Source: Nitratifractor sp.
GTDB lineage: Bacteria; Campylobacterota; Campylobacteria; Campylobacterales; Sulfurovaceae
Length of the DNA: 34,467 bases
Assembly (NCBI GenBank): GCA_015488535.1
Contig: WFNP01000023.1
Span: forward strand, 1-34,467
Direction of reading: 5' to 3'
Positions 24,250 to 31,856 of the stretch are shown here, piece after piece. The translations under genes and the position numbers were made by a program. A model generated the notes under the pieces. The model saw nothing but the letters and a program-made list of their open reading frames with translations. It was not told the DNA's origin and did not search any database. Within the stretch, counting starts at the first letter, position 1, and each line of letters begins with the position of its first letter.

Positions 24250-25308
24250 TTATAAACTCTCTTGTATCTGTTTAATTACCGAGGATATTTCGCTTTTGGA
24301 AAAAGGCTTTGATATATGATAATCAAATAGATGTTTATGAGACTCTATAGCATCAGGGTCATTTGTGATAGAGACAATGATTGTTCTGTGGCTATTTTCT
24401 ATTTGCTCTTGATTTCGTATCTCTTTGGCAATTTCCAATCCAAGCTTACCTGGCATATGGTGATCCAGAAATAAAATATCTACAGGTTTGTTACTCTCTT
24501 TTGCCTCTTCTATCTTTTTGAGTGTCTCTATACCGTCATATGCCCAGGCAAAATCCATATTCACTTCACCCTTTAGCATAGCATAAAGAATTTTGACATT
24601 CATTCTGACATCATCAGCTATAAGCACATGTATTTTTGAAGATGAAAATTTTTTATCTACGGTTTGTTCTGCACCATATTTTATGTAATCATAAACTTCA
24701 TCTATATCCATTTCCATTTTTAGAATTAGTTTCAGTATTTCTGGATGATGAGTCTCTGCCAATAAGTTTTTACACTCTTTTTTAATAGTATCGAGTCTAT
24801 AATATATACAATCTATATCAACTGAAAAAAATTTTTCACTAAGTTGTGATAATTTGTCATCTATTTCAGATGAAAATATCTCCACAAGAGAATTTTCTAT
24901 CTGCAAAAGTTTTTGTAATATTTTTTCTGAAAAAGTATATTTTTTCTTTGAAAAACGGATAATCCCTACTATTTTATCCTCTAACAAAAGTGGTAAAACA
25001 AGCTGAGAAGATATATCCAGTTTAAAAGGATTGTCTATTGCAACATTATAAAGTGTTTCATAACGAAGATGTGTAGTGCGGTATGGAGATTTGGTTTTAT
25101 AAACCTCTCCCAATATACTGATATCTTCTTTCAAAAATTTAACAGAAGTCTTTTTATTGTTTAATCTATCTACAAAAGTATCCTCTGTCTCATTATACCA
25201 AAGCAAATCGATATAATCAGAGCCTGTAAACTCTTTCAGTATTTTGATAATCTCTATTTTATTGCCCAAAGAGTCAGCCAAGAGTGCTTTTATATCAGAT
25301 GTATGCAT
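24250..25308 (-). CDS. GAF-like sensor with C-terminal receiver domain
   Basis: 352 residues, cytoplasmic. Residues about 5-145 have the alternating pattern of a GAF domain (LKEFTGSDYIDLLWYNE, SSQLVLPLLLEDKIVGIIRFS). A helical linker of about 75 residues follows. The C-terminal receiver (about 225-352) has IADD, phospho-acceptor Asp282 in ILFLDHHMPGKLG, Ser in IVSITND, and Lys-Pro in HISKPFS, so phosphorylation chemistry is intact. There is no output domain, so it probably works by protein contact. The start is the ATG at 25308, with only a weak ribosome-binding site. It is the last of three co-directional genes with two roadblock-like proteins, and a shared pathway is likely. Confidence 0.78.
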   Translation of the reverse strand: MHTSDIKALLADSLGNKIEIIKILKEFTGSDYIDLLWYNETEDTFVDRLNNKKTSVKFLKEDISILGEVYKTKSPYRTTHLRYETLYNVAIDNPFKLDISSQLVLPLLLEDKIVGIIRFSKKKYTFSEKILQKLLQIENSLVEIFSSEIDDKLSQLSEKFFSVDIDCIYYRLDTIKKECKNLLAETHHPEILKLILKMEMDIDEVYDYIKYGAEQTVDKKFSSSKIHVLIADDVRMNVKILYAMLKGEVNMDFAWAYDGIETLKKIEEAKESNKPVDILFLDHHMPGKLGLEIAKEIRNQEQIENSHRTIIVSITNDPDAIESHKHLFDYHISKPFSKSEISSVIKQIQESL

Positions 25309-25381
25309 GAAATAATCCAGGTAGAAATACCCTTTAGCAACTAAAGGGTATTTGTAATATTTATATGTTAAAAAGAGTTAA

Positions 25382-25735
25382 TTATGCTAAATTTCTCAAA
25401 ATATTTCTAGTAAGTGCCAAGTTACCTTTTTCGTGATCTACTACCATATATAAGCAGAGTTCAGGCTGATCTTTGCTCATGGTAATTACATGATACTGGT
25501 CTGTAAGAGTAATAAGTATATCTATAATCTGGCTACTTAGTCCCAGGCTTTTCATTGTAGCCATCTTTGCTTTGATTACATCAGCATTTCCAGCAGCTGC
25601 CAATTCGATATTGAAATCCCCGTTTGTTCTCATGCCCAATGTCATACCGCTTTCCCAATCAATCACAGCTGCTGCGATAGCTCCATTAATAGACATCATC
25701 TCATCAATGATACCCTCAATATTTTTGATATCCAT
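25382..25735 (-). CDS. Roadblock/LC7-like small protein
   Basis: 117 residues, no signal or membrane segment. The pattern GAIAAAVIDWESGMTLG (two strands with a turn), a helix with ELAAAGNADVIKAKMATMKSLG, then strands DILITLTDQYHVITMS and LCLYMVVDHEKGNLALTRNILR is that of roadblock/LC7 proteins such as MglB, which dimerise and regulate Ras-like GTPases. No MglA-like GTPase is in the window. The start follows GGGGAG. Family assignment is from fold pattern and sequence feel; a profile search would settle it. Confidence 0.68.
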   Translation of the reverse strand: MDIKNIEGIIDEMMSINGAIAAAVIDWESGMTLGMRTNGDFNIELAAAGNADVIKAKMATMKSLGLSSQIIDILITLTDQYHVITMSKDQPELCLYMVVDHEKGNLALTRNILRNLA

Positions 25736-25760
25736 AACAATCTCCCCATTTATAAAATTT

Positions 25761-25784
25761 TAAACTTAATTAAATTTAAGTTTA
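25761..25784. promoter_or_regulatory. Perfect AT-rich inverted repeat between the two roadblock-like genes
   Basis: TAAACTTAA-TTAAAT-TTAAGTTTA: a 9-bp perfect inverted repeat with a 6-base spacer. It lies 26 bases upstream of the roadblock start codon and 32 bases downstream of the preceding gene. It could be an operator or a weak terminator; being AT-rich it would be a poor hairpin. Confidence 0.4.
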
Positions 25785-25815
25785 TGGTAAATGATACTAC
25801 TTTTAAAATAAAATA

Positions 25816-26145
25816 TCAAGAAGCAATACTCCTAAGAAGTGCAAATATCTTGCCATAAGACATCTCTTTGTCAGCTACCAAAACAACAACAATAGATTGA
25901 TCTATTTTTTTACAGGCTATCCGCTCATTCATATCTACTACCAATACATCAAAATCATCTTCTTTTATCAAATGATAAATTTTTTTCATATACTTTAAAA
26001 ATATCTCTTTTTTATGAGATTGATTAAATATATTCTGTCGTATTTTTGTTTGATTCAAATCAATAATATACAAGGCTGTTAATTCATCATAATCTTTGCT
26101 TAACTCTACAGCTTTTGCCAAAGTCTCTTCGAGTCTCTTATCCAT
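25816..26145 (-). CDS. Small protein, possible divergent roadblock-like
   Basis: 109 residues from the ATG at 26145; an upstream in-frame start at 26193 would add a Tyr/Asn-rich stretch translated from a typical AT-rich leader, and GAAAGGCGAT precedes 26145. The sequence ALYIIDLNQ, a helical middle (EIFLKYMKKIYHLIKEDD), then FDVLVVDMNERIACKKI and IVVVLVADKEMSYGKIFALLRSI have the strand-helix-strand-strand-helix order of a roadblock fold, but the match is weak. It is the first gene of the set with the roadblock and GAF-receiver genes. No function can be assigned beyond that. Confidence 0.55.
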   Translation of the reverse strand: MDKRLEETLAKAVELSKDYDELTALYIIDLNQTKIRQNIFNQSHKKEIFLKYMKKIYHLIKEDDFDVLVVDMNERIACKKIDQSIVVVLVADKEMSYGKIFALLRSIAS

Positions 26146-26303
26146 TGTTATATCGCCTTTCAAATTTAAATATATATTACAATAAATATACAAGAAGTTT
26201 TATTATATAGAAATAGTATTGAATAATCAATAATCAATAATCTATATTATTCTGTAAAATAGCGTTCTATCAATATCGATACGCCAAATAAGCCTCTTTT
26301 GGA

Positions 26304-26309
26304 TAAAAT
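26304..26309 (+). promoter_or_regulatory. Possible -10 box of the metX operon
   Basis: TAAAAT within TTTTGGATAAAATAAT, 29 bases before the metX start and preceded by a T-rich stretch, the usual form of a Campylobacterota promoter. No riboswitch-like structure was seen in the short leader. Confidence 0.4.
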
Positions 26310-26337
26310 AATAGCTACTTTTTAAATCAGGGTCGAG

Positions 26338-27444
26338 ATGAAGATAAAAACTGAAACGATGCACTTTACCACACCGCTGTATTGTGAGAGCGGTAGGATA
26401 ATAGAGCCTTATGAGATACGATATGAGACATACGGTGAAATAAATGAAGACAAAAGCAATGTGATTTTGGTATGTCATGCCCTGAGCGGTTCGCATCATG
26501 CCGCAGGCAGATACGAAGGAGATAGGAAGCCTGGATGGTGGGATGATTTGATAGGTCCGGGCAAAGCTCTTGATACAGACAGATATTTTGTAATTTGCAC
26601 CAATGTTATTGGCTCATGCTTTGGCTCTACCGGACCTATGAGTGAGATGTATCCCTCTGAGGAGCCGTATCGTCTGAAATTTCCCGTAATTACTATCAAA
26701 GATATGATAAAAGCCCAAAGACAACTACTGAGCAGGCTGGGTATTCATCATCTCAGAGCTATAATCGGAGGCTCTATGGGTGGTATGCAAGCACTTCAGT
26801 TTGCAGTCGATTATCCCGGATTTGCTGATGATATCATACCTCTGGCTACCACATATGCTACCAGAGCATGGGTGATAGCCTTTAACAAAGTAGCAATTGA
26901 GGCTATCAGAAGAGACCCCAGATTCAAAAATGGCAATTACAACAGAGGTGATTTTGACGAAGATGGATTGGACGGTTTGGCAATAGGCAGAATAGCAGGA
27001 CATATATCATATCTATCACCAGATTCGATGGATAGAAAATTTGGCAGAAATTATGTATCTACAGACGGATTATTTGAACTGTTTGGCAGATATGAAGTAG
27101 AGAGATATATGGAGTATAATACAAATAACTTCTCCAAATATTTTGACCCCCTAAGCTATCTTTATATCGTAAAGGCTATAAATACTTTCAACCTTGCCAG
27201 AGGATATGACTCTTTGTATGAAGCAGTAAAAAGGATTGAAGACAGAATACATCTAATCAGCTTCAAAGGGGATATACTCTTCTTCCCTCAAGAGATGGAG
27301 CATATCTATAAAATGATGCAACGAAATAATCAAGCGTGTAGCTATCACTGCATAGAGAGTGATTATGGACATGATGCCTTTTTGGTAGAGGTAAACAAAT
27401 TTGAAGGTATCATATCAGATATATTCAAGGAGGACACTATATGA
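26338..27444 (+). CDS. metX: Homoserine O-acetyltransferase
   Basis: 368 residues, alpha/beta-hydrolase that acetylates homoserine with acetyl-CoA, the first committed step of methionine synthesis. The segment CHALSGSHHAAG begins the oxyanion region, GWWDDLIGPGKALDTDRYFVIC is diagnostic of MetX, and the triad is Ser146 (GGSMGGMQ), Asp312 (FKGDILF) and His345 (DYGHDAF). The length is normal. By sequence alone an acyl-CoA preference for succinyl over acetyl cannot be excluded, because some MetX proteins are succinyltransferases. It overlaps xseB by 4 bases (ATGA) and heads a four-gene operon. Confidence 0.95.
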   Translation: MKIKTETMHFTTPLYCESGRIIEPYEIRYETYGEINEDKSNVILVCHALSGSHHAAGRYEGDRKPGWWDDLIGPGKALDTDRYFVICTNVIGSCFGSTGPMSEMYPSEEPYRLKFPVITIKDMIKAQRQLLSRLGIHHLRAIIGGSMGGMQALQFAVDYPGFADDIIPLATTYATRAWVIAFNKVAIEAIRRDPRFKNGNYNRGDFDEDGLDGLAIGRIAGHISYLSPDSMDRKFGRNYVSTDGLFELFGRYEVERYMEYNTNNFSKYFDPLSYLYIVKAINTFNLARGYDSLYEAVKRIEDRIHLISFKGDILFFPQEMEHIYKMMQRNNQACSYHCIESDYGHDAFLVEVNKFEGIISDIFKEDTI

Positions 27445-27635
27445 CAAACAAGAGCTTTGAAGAGGAGTTGGAACACTCCAAAGAGATTTTAAACAAACTG
27501 ATGAATCCTGATATTACTCTTGAAGAGAGTATCAAACTCTATGAAGAGGGTATAAGCAGTGTAAAAAGAGCCCAAAAGATGATAGAAGATGCCAAAATAA
27601 AAATAGAAAAAATTTCCAAAGGTGAGCAGTCATGA
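27441..27635 (+). CDS. xseB: Exodeoxyribonuclease VII small subunit
   Basis: 64 residues, the normal size of XseB, which binds the large subunit XseA to degrade single-stranded DNA into oligonucleotides. The pattern SFEEELEHSKEILNKLMNPDITLEESIKLYEEG is typical, including the conserved L-E-E-S/A-L-x-L-Y/F-E-x-G segment, followed by a Lys-rich helix. Both ends overlap the neighbours by 4 bases (ATGA), so it is translated as part of the metX operon. xseA is not in the window. Confidence 0.92.
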   Translation: MTNKSFEEELEHSKEILNKLMNPDITLEESIKLYEEGISSVKRAQKMIEDAKIKIEKISKGEQS

Positions 27636-28441
27636 GAGAGCCTTTGATGGTGGGAGCTTTGCAACTGCCAACATTGGGAATGAATGCTACAAGATTGGAG
27701 TTTTATCTCAAAAATGCCGCCCAAAGAGGCGTAAAAGTGATGCTCTTTGGGGAGTATGTGCTAAACCACTTTTTCAAAGAGCTAGATACCATACCTCTGT
27801 CCATGGTCAAGGAGCAGAGCAACAAACATATAGAAGCTCTCAAAAAATTTGCCAATGATTACAATATGATATTTGTAGCACCAATAGTCAAAATTGCAGG
27901 TAAAAACAGATATAAAACCATCGTAAAGATATCTCCAAAAAGTGTAAAATACTATACTCAGCAGATATTGATACCATATAAACACTGGAATGAGAAGAGC
28001 TTTTTTGATAACCCTATAGAGCCTCTGAAAGCCCCTATGACATTTAGTGTAGATGGATATAAAATATCTGTAATATCCGGCTTTGAGCTACATTTTGACC
28101 CGATATGGGAATATATATCCCAAAAGAAAATTGACCTTGTCCTCTTACCTACGGCTTCCACTTTCGGCTCACACAACAGATGGAGAGGATTAATAAAAAG
28201 CAGAGCTTTTATACACGGATGCTATATACTCAGAGCAAACCGTTTAGGAGAGTATAAAGAAGATGATATAAAATGGAGATTTTACGGCGACAGTATGCTG
28301 GTAAATCCAAATGGTGAAGTAGAGATGGTGCTTGAGGATAAAGAGTCTATGCTCATTGAGCCGATAGAAAAAAATATGGTTATTGAACACAGAAAAGCAT
28401 GGCAGTTTGACAAAGAGTTGCGTATCAGGAATGCTATATGA
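27632..28441 (+). CDS. Nitrilase-superfamily protein lacking the catalytic cysteine
   Basis: 269 residues in the carbon-nitrogen hydrolase (nitrilase) fold. Of the Glu-Lys-Cys triad, Glu41 (LFGEYVL) and Lys117 (LIPYKHWNEKSFF) can be placed. Where the nucleophile sits (GVAICYDLRFPE in normal members) this protein reads ISVISGFELHFDP, with Gly150 in place of Cys. The codons TCC-GGC leave no reading-frame explanation. The fold core otherwise looks complete: VLLPTASTFGS, then NRWRGLIKSRAFIHGCYILRANRLG. It is therefore probably a non-catalytic or differently acting family member. It lies in an operon with xseB upstream and the ThiF-like gene downstream, with 4-base overlaps on both sides. Confidence 0.82.
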   Translation: MREPLMVGALQLPTLGMNATRLEFYLKNAAQRGVKVMLFGEYVLNHFFKELDTIPLSMVKEQSNKHIEALKKFANDYNMIFVAPIVKIAGKNRYKTIVKISPKSVKYYTQQILIPYKHWNEKSFFDNPIEPLKAPMTFSVDGYKISVISGFELHFDPIWEYISQKKIDLVLLPTASTFGSHNRWRGLIKSRAFIHGCYILRANRLGEYKEDDIKWRFYGDSMLVNPNGEVEMVLEDKESMLIEPIEKNMVIEHRKAWQFDKELRIRNAI

Positions 28442-29115
28442 CAGAATACAATATATATTTTAAAAGACAGATAGAGCTGTGGGGTGAAGATACACAAAAT
28501 AGTCTCTCAAAAAAGAGTATTGCTATCATAGGATGTGGGGGTCTTGGCTCTACATTGGCACTGGCACTTGGTTGCACAGGCATAGGAAGTATCACACTGG
28601 TTGATTTTGATATGGTATCCATACACAATATACACCGGCAGATAGCATTCACAACAGATGATATAGATATGAACAAAGCCTCAGTTACAGCAAATCTGCT
28701 GAAGAGGAAAAATCCATTTTTAGAAACCAAAGTATTTGAAGCAGATTTTGAGACATTCTCCAAAAACACAGATGATAAATATGATTTGATACTTGATGCT
28801 ACAGATAATCTTATGGTAAGAGATGAGATAGACAAATGGTGCAAAAGTATAAATACTCCATGGATATATGCAAGTGTTGAGGCATTTAACGCTCAGGTAT
28901 GTTTTTTTGATAAATCAAATTTTCAGACATTTGCCATCACAGAGCATAAACCTGCCGGTATAGCAGCACCTATTGTGATGCAAGCAGGCTCATTTCAGGC
29001 AAATTTGGCTCTCAGATACTTGGCAAATCTTCCTATCAAAAAGGATATACTGCACTATATATATTATGATGAAGATGGAGAGATGATAATAAAAAAATTT
29101 AAGATGCCGAGTTGA
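28438..29115 (+). CDS. ThiF/MoeB/HesA-family (E1-like) protein
   Basis: 225 residues with the E1 Rossmann core: nucleotide loop IIGCGGLGSTLALAL (30-44), LVDFDMVSIHNIHRQIAF (54-71), Lys80, and the LILDATDNLMVR motif near residue 120. Members adenylate the C-terminal Gly of a ubiquitin-like sulfur carrier such as ThiS or MoaD. Unlike standard ThiF/MoeB, the zinc-binding CxxC pairs are missing and no Cys lies in the usual catalytic loop (only Cys33, 46, 135 and 155 occur), so it may be a HesA-like adenylating variant. No ThiS or MoaD partner is adjacent. It overlaps the nitrilase-like gene by 4 bases and ends the metX operon. Confidence 0.82.
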   Translation: MTEYNIYFKRQIELWGEDTQNSLSKKSIAIIGCGGLGSTLALALGCTGIGSITLVDFDMVSIHNIHRQIAFTTDDIDMNKASVTANLLKRKNPFLETKVFEADFETFSKNTDDKYDLILDATDNLMVRDEIDKWCKSINTPWIYASVEAFNAQVCFFDKSNFQTFAITEHKPAGIAAPIVMQAGSFQANLALRYLANLPIKKDILHYIYYDEDGEMIIKKFKMPS

Positions 29116-29152
29116 AAGTTGCTATATTAGTGTATTGATTATTAGTTATTGG

Positions 29153-29158
29153 TATAAT
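29153..29158 (+). promoter_or_regulatory. -10 box of the small lipoprotein gene
   Basis: TATAAT in TTGGTATAATGATATG, 57 bases before the lipoprotein start codon. No consensus -35 is present at the usual spacing. Confidence 0.45.
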
Positions 29159-29214
29159 GATATGAAGTATATCAGTGTTATTTAAATGTAAAAATATAAC
29201 CCAAAGGTGAGGAT

Positions 29215-29559
29215 ATGAAAAAGAAAACAGTAGCATTATCGGTAATTGCAGTATCTCTTGCCATATTTACAGGATGCACCCAGGAGACTCAAAACTCCAT
29301 AAGTCGCTCTATCCAAAACTGGACAGGCACAAATGGAGTGCTGGATATCTATGCAGGAGAAAAACTGGTTAAAAGATTTATCAAGATAGATAAAATATCT
29401 ACAGCATACGGCACAAATGACGGAAAGCCCAGACCATACAGATACGGATACGGATATGATGATAAAAATTTCAATCTAAAACAGGATCCGGGAGAGAAAA
29501 AAGTATATTTTGAGTTTTCCGACTACTCTACAAATTATATATTTTACGAAAACAGATAG
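29215..29559 (+). CDS. Small lipoprotein of unknown function
   Basis: 114 residues. A lipoprotein signal (MKKKTVALSVIAVSLAIFTGC) ends with a lipobox in which Cys21 would be the lipidated residue. The mature part is about 94 residues, with a Tyr/Gly-rich patch (YRYGYGYDDKNFNLKQD) and a C-terminal beta-like segment. I do not recognise a family. The AAAGGTGAGG site before the ATG is good. The gene has its own promoter and lies 9 bases before ridA, so it may be cotranscribed with it. Confidence 0.72.
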   Translation: MKKKTVALSVIAVSLAIFTGCTQETQNSISRSIQNWTGTNGVLDIYAGEKLVKRFIKIDKISTAYGTNDGKPRPYRYGYGYDDKNFNLKQDPGEKKVYFEFSDYSTNYIFYENR

Positions 29560-29568
29560 GAGAAAAAT

Positions 29569-29940
29569 ATGAAAACAATTTCTACAGACAAAGCACCACA
29601 GGCTATCGGACCATACTCTCAGGCAGTAGAGTATAACGGAATGATATTTACTTCAGGTCAAATCGCCCTACTCCCAAATGGAGAGTTGGCAGGTGAAGAT
29701 ATAGATACACAGACTAGACAGGTATTGAATAATCTCTCAGAAGTATTGAAAGAGGCAGGTTCATCATTGCAAAAGGTGCTTAAAACTACCATATTTTTGG
29801 CTGATATGAATGATTTTGCCAAAGTCAATGCCATATATGAAGAGTTTTTTGGCACTCACAAACCATCTAGAAGCACCGTAGCAGTAAAAACACTGCCAAA
29901 AAATGTAAAAATAGAGATTGATTGTATTGCTGTTAAATAG
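29569..29940 (+). CDS. ridA: RidA/YjgF family enamine/imine deaminase
   Basis: 123 residues, a cytoplasmic trimeric enzyme that hydrolyses reactive 2-aminoacrylate-type imines released by PLP enzymes. AIGPYSQAVEYNGMIFTSGQI at the N-terminus, QTRQVLNNLSEVLKEAGSS, the conserved Arg in KPSRSTVAVKTLP and the ending VKIEIDCIAV are all typical, with full family length. A GGAG site precedes the ATG. Confidence 0.95.
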   Translation: MKTISTDKAPQAIGPYSQAVEYNGMIFTSGQIALLPNGELAGEDIDTQTRQVLNNLSEVLKEAGSSLQKVLKTTIFLADMNDFAKVNAIYEEFFGTHKPSRSTVAVKTLPKNVKIEIDCIAVK

Positions 29941-29969
29941 TTTTAAAATAACATTAATTTAGTTTTGGG

Positions 29970-29975
29970 TATAAT
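29970..29975 (+). promoter_or_regulatory. Extended -10 promoter of rplU-rpmA
   Basis: TATAAT in TTTTGGGTATAATCCCGC, 42 bases upstream of rplU, with a T-rich stretch before it. This is a strong consensus -10 with GG extension, as expected for a ribosomal protein operon. Confidence 0.6.
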
Positions 29976-30017
29976 CCCGCACTAAATCTTGAGTAGATAC
30001 TACACAAAGGGTAAACA

Positions 30018-30323
30018 ATGTATGCTATTATTAAAGCAAGCGGTCAGCAATTCAAAGTCCAAGAGGGTGATATTATCTGCTTCGACAAAATGGGTCTAGA
30101 GCCTAAAAGCGAAGTAGAATTCACTGAAGTTCTTGCACTTGATGACGGAGAGCTTAAAATCGGTACACCTACAGTAGAAGGTGCTGTGGTAAAAGGTGAG
30201 GTTATCAACGAAGGTCGTGACAAGAAAGTCATCATTTTCAAAAAGAGAAGAAGAAAAGACTCTAAACTCAAAAGAGGTTTCAGAAGAGACTTCACAAGAG
30301 TTAGAATTACAAAAATAGCCTAA
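30018..30323 (+). CDS. rplU: 50S ribosomal protein L21
   Basis: 101 residues. [18 protein letters not shown] at the N-terminus and [19 protein letters not shown] near the C-terminus are diagnostic of bL21, which binds 23S rRNA domain II. Length is normal. An AAAGGGTAAAC site precedes the start. It is followed 9 bases later by rpmA in the standard order. Confidence 0.97.
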   Translation: MYAIIKASGQQFKVQEGDIICFDKMGLEPKSEVEFTEVLALDDGELKIGTPTVEGAVVKGEVINEGRDKKVIIFKKRRRKDSKLKRGFRRDFTRVRITKIA

Positions 30324-30332
30324 GGAGTAGAG

Positions 30333-30587
30333 ATGGCACATAAGAAAGGTCAGGGATCAACCCAGAACAACCGTGATTCGGCAGGACGAAGACTCGGTGT
30401 AAAGAAATTTGGTGGAGAAAAAGTTATTCCAGGTAATATCATCATCAGACAAAGAGGAACAAAAGTTCATCCAGGTAGCGGTGTAGGTATGGGTAAAGAC
30501 CATACTATATATGCTCTTATTGAAGGTGTAGTCAAGTTTGAAAACAAGACCGCTTCCAAAAAGAAGGTATCTGTAGTACCTGCCTAA
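30333..30587 (+). CDS. rpmA: 50S ribosomal protein L27
   Basis: 84 residues. The N-terminus [22 protein letters not shown] and the [15 protein letters not shown] stretch identify bL27, whose N-terminal tail reaches the peptidyl-transferase centre. The start has no Firmicutes-type cleavable extension. AAGGAG precedes the ATG. Many bacteria carry obgE directly after rpmA; here a hairpin and then Hsp20 genes follow. Confidence 0.97.
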   Translation: MAHKKGQGSTQNNRDSAGRRLGVKKFGGEKVIPGNIIIRQRGTKVHPGSGVGMGKDHTIYALIEGVVKFENKTASKKKVSVVPA

Positions 30588-30598
30588 TTCTCCATAAT

Positions 30599-30627
30599 AT
30601 ACGATGAGCCTTTAGTGTTCATCGTAT
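30599..30627 (+). terminator. Hairpin after rplU-rpmA
   Basis: ATACGATGAGC pairs with GTTCATCGTAT (9 perfect pairs plus G-T and C-G) around a 7-base loop, 12 bases past the rpmA stop. Only an AT-rich stretch follows, with no strong T-run. Confidence 0.55.
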
Positions 30628-30722
30628 AATCAAACTCTTCATTCAATTATTATTTCACTCCAATCATAATATTTTCATCAAATATTGCTACCTAATTAGC
30701 ATTTGATAATCGACTCAGCTTA

Positions 30723-30728
30723 TATAAT
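30723..30728 (+). promoter_or_regulatory. -10 box of the Hsp20 pair
   Basis: TATAAT within CTTATATAATTGC, about 32 bases before the first Hsp20 start, followed by a strong AGGAGG ribosome-binding site (30748-30753). No convincing CIRCE or HAIR operator was found around it. Confidence 0.5.
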
Positions 30729-30759
30729 TGCACTAAAAAAAGAGATGAGGAGGTAAAAA

Positions 30760-31203
30760 ATGATGATTACAAGATTTGACCCATTTAGAGAATTTGCAAA
30801 CCTTCAGGAGAGAATGGAATATTTTAACAGACTACTCAACGGCACAGCAGATAGTGAGAAGAGAGCCAAAATTGATTTTGTGCCTACTGTCAATACAAGA
30901 GAAGCTGATGATGCCTATTATATAGAAGTAGATCTTCCAGGTGTCAAAAAAGAAGATGTATCAATAGATATAAATGAAAATATCATCACTATCAGTGGAG
31001 AAAGAAAACTCGAAGATGAAAGAAAAGATGATGAATTTTACAGAGTAGAGAGTATCTACGGTCAATTTGAGAGAAGCTTCACACTACCTGATGATGTAGA
31101 TACCGATAATATAGAAGCCAAAATGGAAAATGGAGTTTTGAGTGTAAAAATACCAAAAGTTCAAGTAGTTGAGAAAGCTCCAAAGAAAATAGAAATCAAA
31201 TAA
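30760..31203 (+). CDS. Small heat-shock protein, Hsp20/alpha-crystallin family
   Basis: 147 residues, an ATP-independent holdase. The N-terminal FDPFREFANLQERMEYFNRLL is typical of bacterial sHsps. The alpha-crystallin domain begins near residue 45 (FVPTVNTREADDAYYIEVDLPGVKKEDVSIDI) and carries the conserved GVLSVKIPK signature near residue 125. The short C-terminal tail KKIEIK contains the I-x-I anchor (IEI). The ATG at 30760 is followed directly by a second ATG at 30763; both are within reach of AGGAGG. It is the first of two sHsp genes in tandem. Confidence 0.94.
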   Translation: MMITRFDPFREFANLQERMEYFNRLLNGTADSEKRAKIDFVPTVNTREADDAYYIEVDLPGVKKEDVSIDINENIITISGERKLEDERKDDEFYRVESIYGQFERSFTLPDDVDTDNIEAKMENGVLSVKIPKVQVVEKAPKKIEIK

Positions 31204-31215
31204 AGGAGGTGCATT

Positions 31216-31647
31216 ATGAGTGATGTCAAAAAAGAGTTGCAAAATGTAGAGAAAAAAATAGAAGAAGGTATTGTAGAGGGTGTCCAAAAGGTCAAAGAGA
31301 CACTCTCAAATGTAGCCAGTCACTTGCCTTTGGCAAATATTTCCAGAAATAAAGAAAAAGATGTATTTACGATTGAGATAGACCTTCCAGGAGTCAAAAA
31401 AGAGGATATCGAGCTTACACTCGATGGCGATATTCTCACAGTCACAGCAGAGAGAAAACTAAGTCATGATATCAAAGAGGATGATTACTATCTGATGGAG
31501 AGCAGTTACGGAAAATTTGTCAGAAGTTTCACTCTCGCTGATGATATAGACAGAGACAGTATCAATGCTGAATATAAAGATGGCAGACTTATTATCACAT
31601 TTGAAAAAGTACCAGAGAAAAAACGCAGAGATATAACTATCAAATAA
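31216..31647 (+). CDS. Second small heat-shock protein, Hsp20 family
   Basis: 143 residues. The N-terminal part (1-35) is helical and charged (KKELQNVEKKIEEGIVEGV), unlike the first sHsp, and the alpha-crystallin domain follows with FTIEIDLPGVKKEDIELTLDG and DGRLIITFEK. The C-terminus RRDITIK carries an I-x-I anchor (ITI). The start is 12 bases after the first sHsp stop, with AAAGGAGG upstream. The differing N-termini suggest two partners or hetero-oligomers, as in other bacterial sHsp pairs; this is inference. Confidence 0.93.
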   Translation: MSDVKKELQNVEKKIEEGIVEGVQKVKETLSNVASHLPLANISRNKEKDVFTIEIDLPGVKKEDIELTLDGDILTVTAERKLSHDIKEDDYYLMESSYGKFVRSFTLADDIDRDSINAEYKDGRLIITFEKVPEKKRRDITIK

Positions 31648-31675
31648 TTGATATACGATTAAAACCTCTCAATAT

Positions 31676-31835
31676 GTGGGGCTAAAGCCCCACTACCTCC
31701 AAAGTAAATTGAACTTAGACAAAATTGATTATACAAAACCTAGTAGCTCTCTTTCATAAGCCACAATGCAATATAATATATACAATAACTGATATTACGC
31801 ATAAACCAGTAGGCAGGTTAAGCATAACATCAGTA
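31676..31835. repeat. Intergenic hairpin repeat block, copy B
   Basis: GTGGGGCT-AA-AGCCCCAC (31676-31693) is followed by TACCTCC and by a stretch (31701-31726) matching copy A at 22 of 26 bases. AACTGATATTACGCAT (31787-31802) and AAGCATAACATCAGTA (31820-31835) form an inverted pair of the same motif that ends copy A. The hairpin directly follows the Hsp20 stop and may terminate that operon. Only the 31857 gene leader separates the right end from the next gene. Confidence 0.68.
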
Positions 31836-31856
31836 AATAATTTACAAGGAGAGGTT

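Noticed and set aside
26222-26243. Three tandem AATAATC units as a regulatory repeat
   Set aside because: They lie in a low-complexity AT-rich gap, are short, and no other copies or symmetry support a function.
30696-30722. CIRCE-like operator before the Hsp20 genes
   Set aside because: TTAGCATTT-N9-CTCAGCTTA keeps the 9-base spacing, but only the left half resembles the consensus; the right half matches about five of nine positions.
31725-31856. Longer N-terminus of the glycine-zipper lipoprotein
   Set aside because: It runs through the repeat block and would bury the lipoprotein signal 44 residues inside. ATG 31857 has a strong AAGGAGAGG site.
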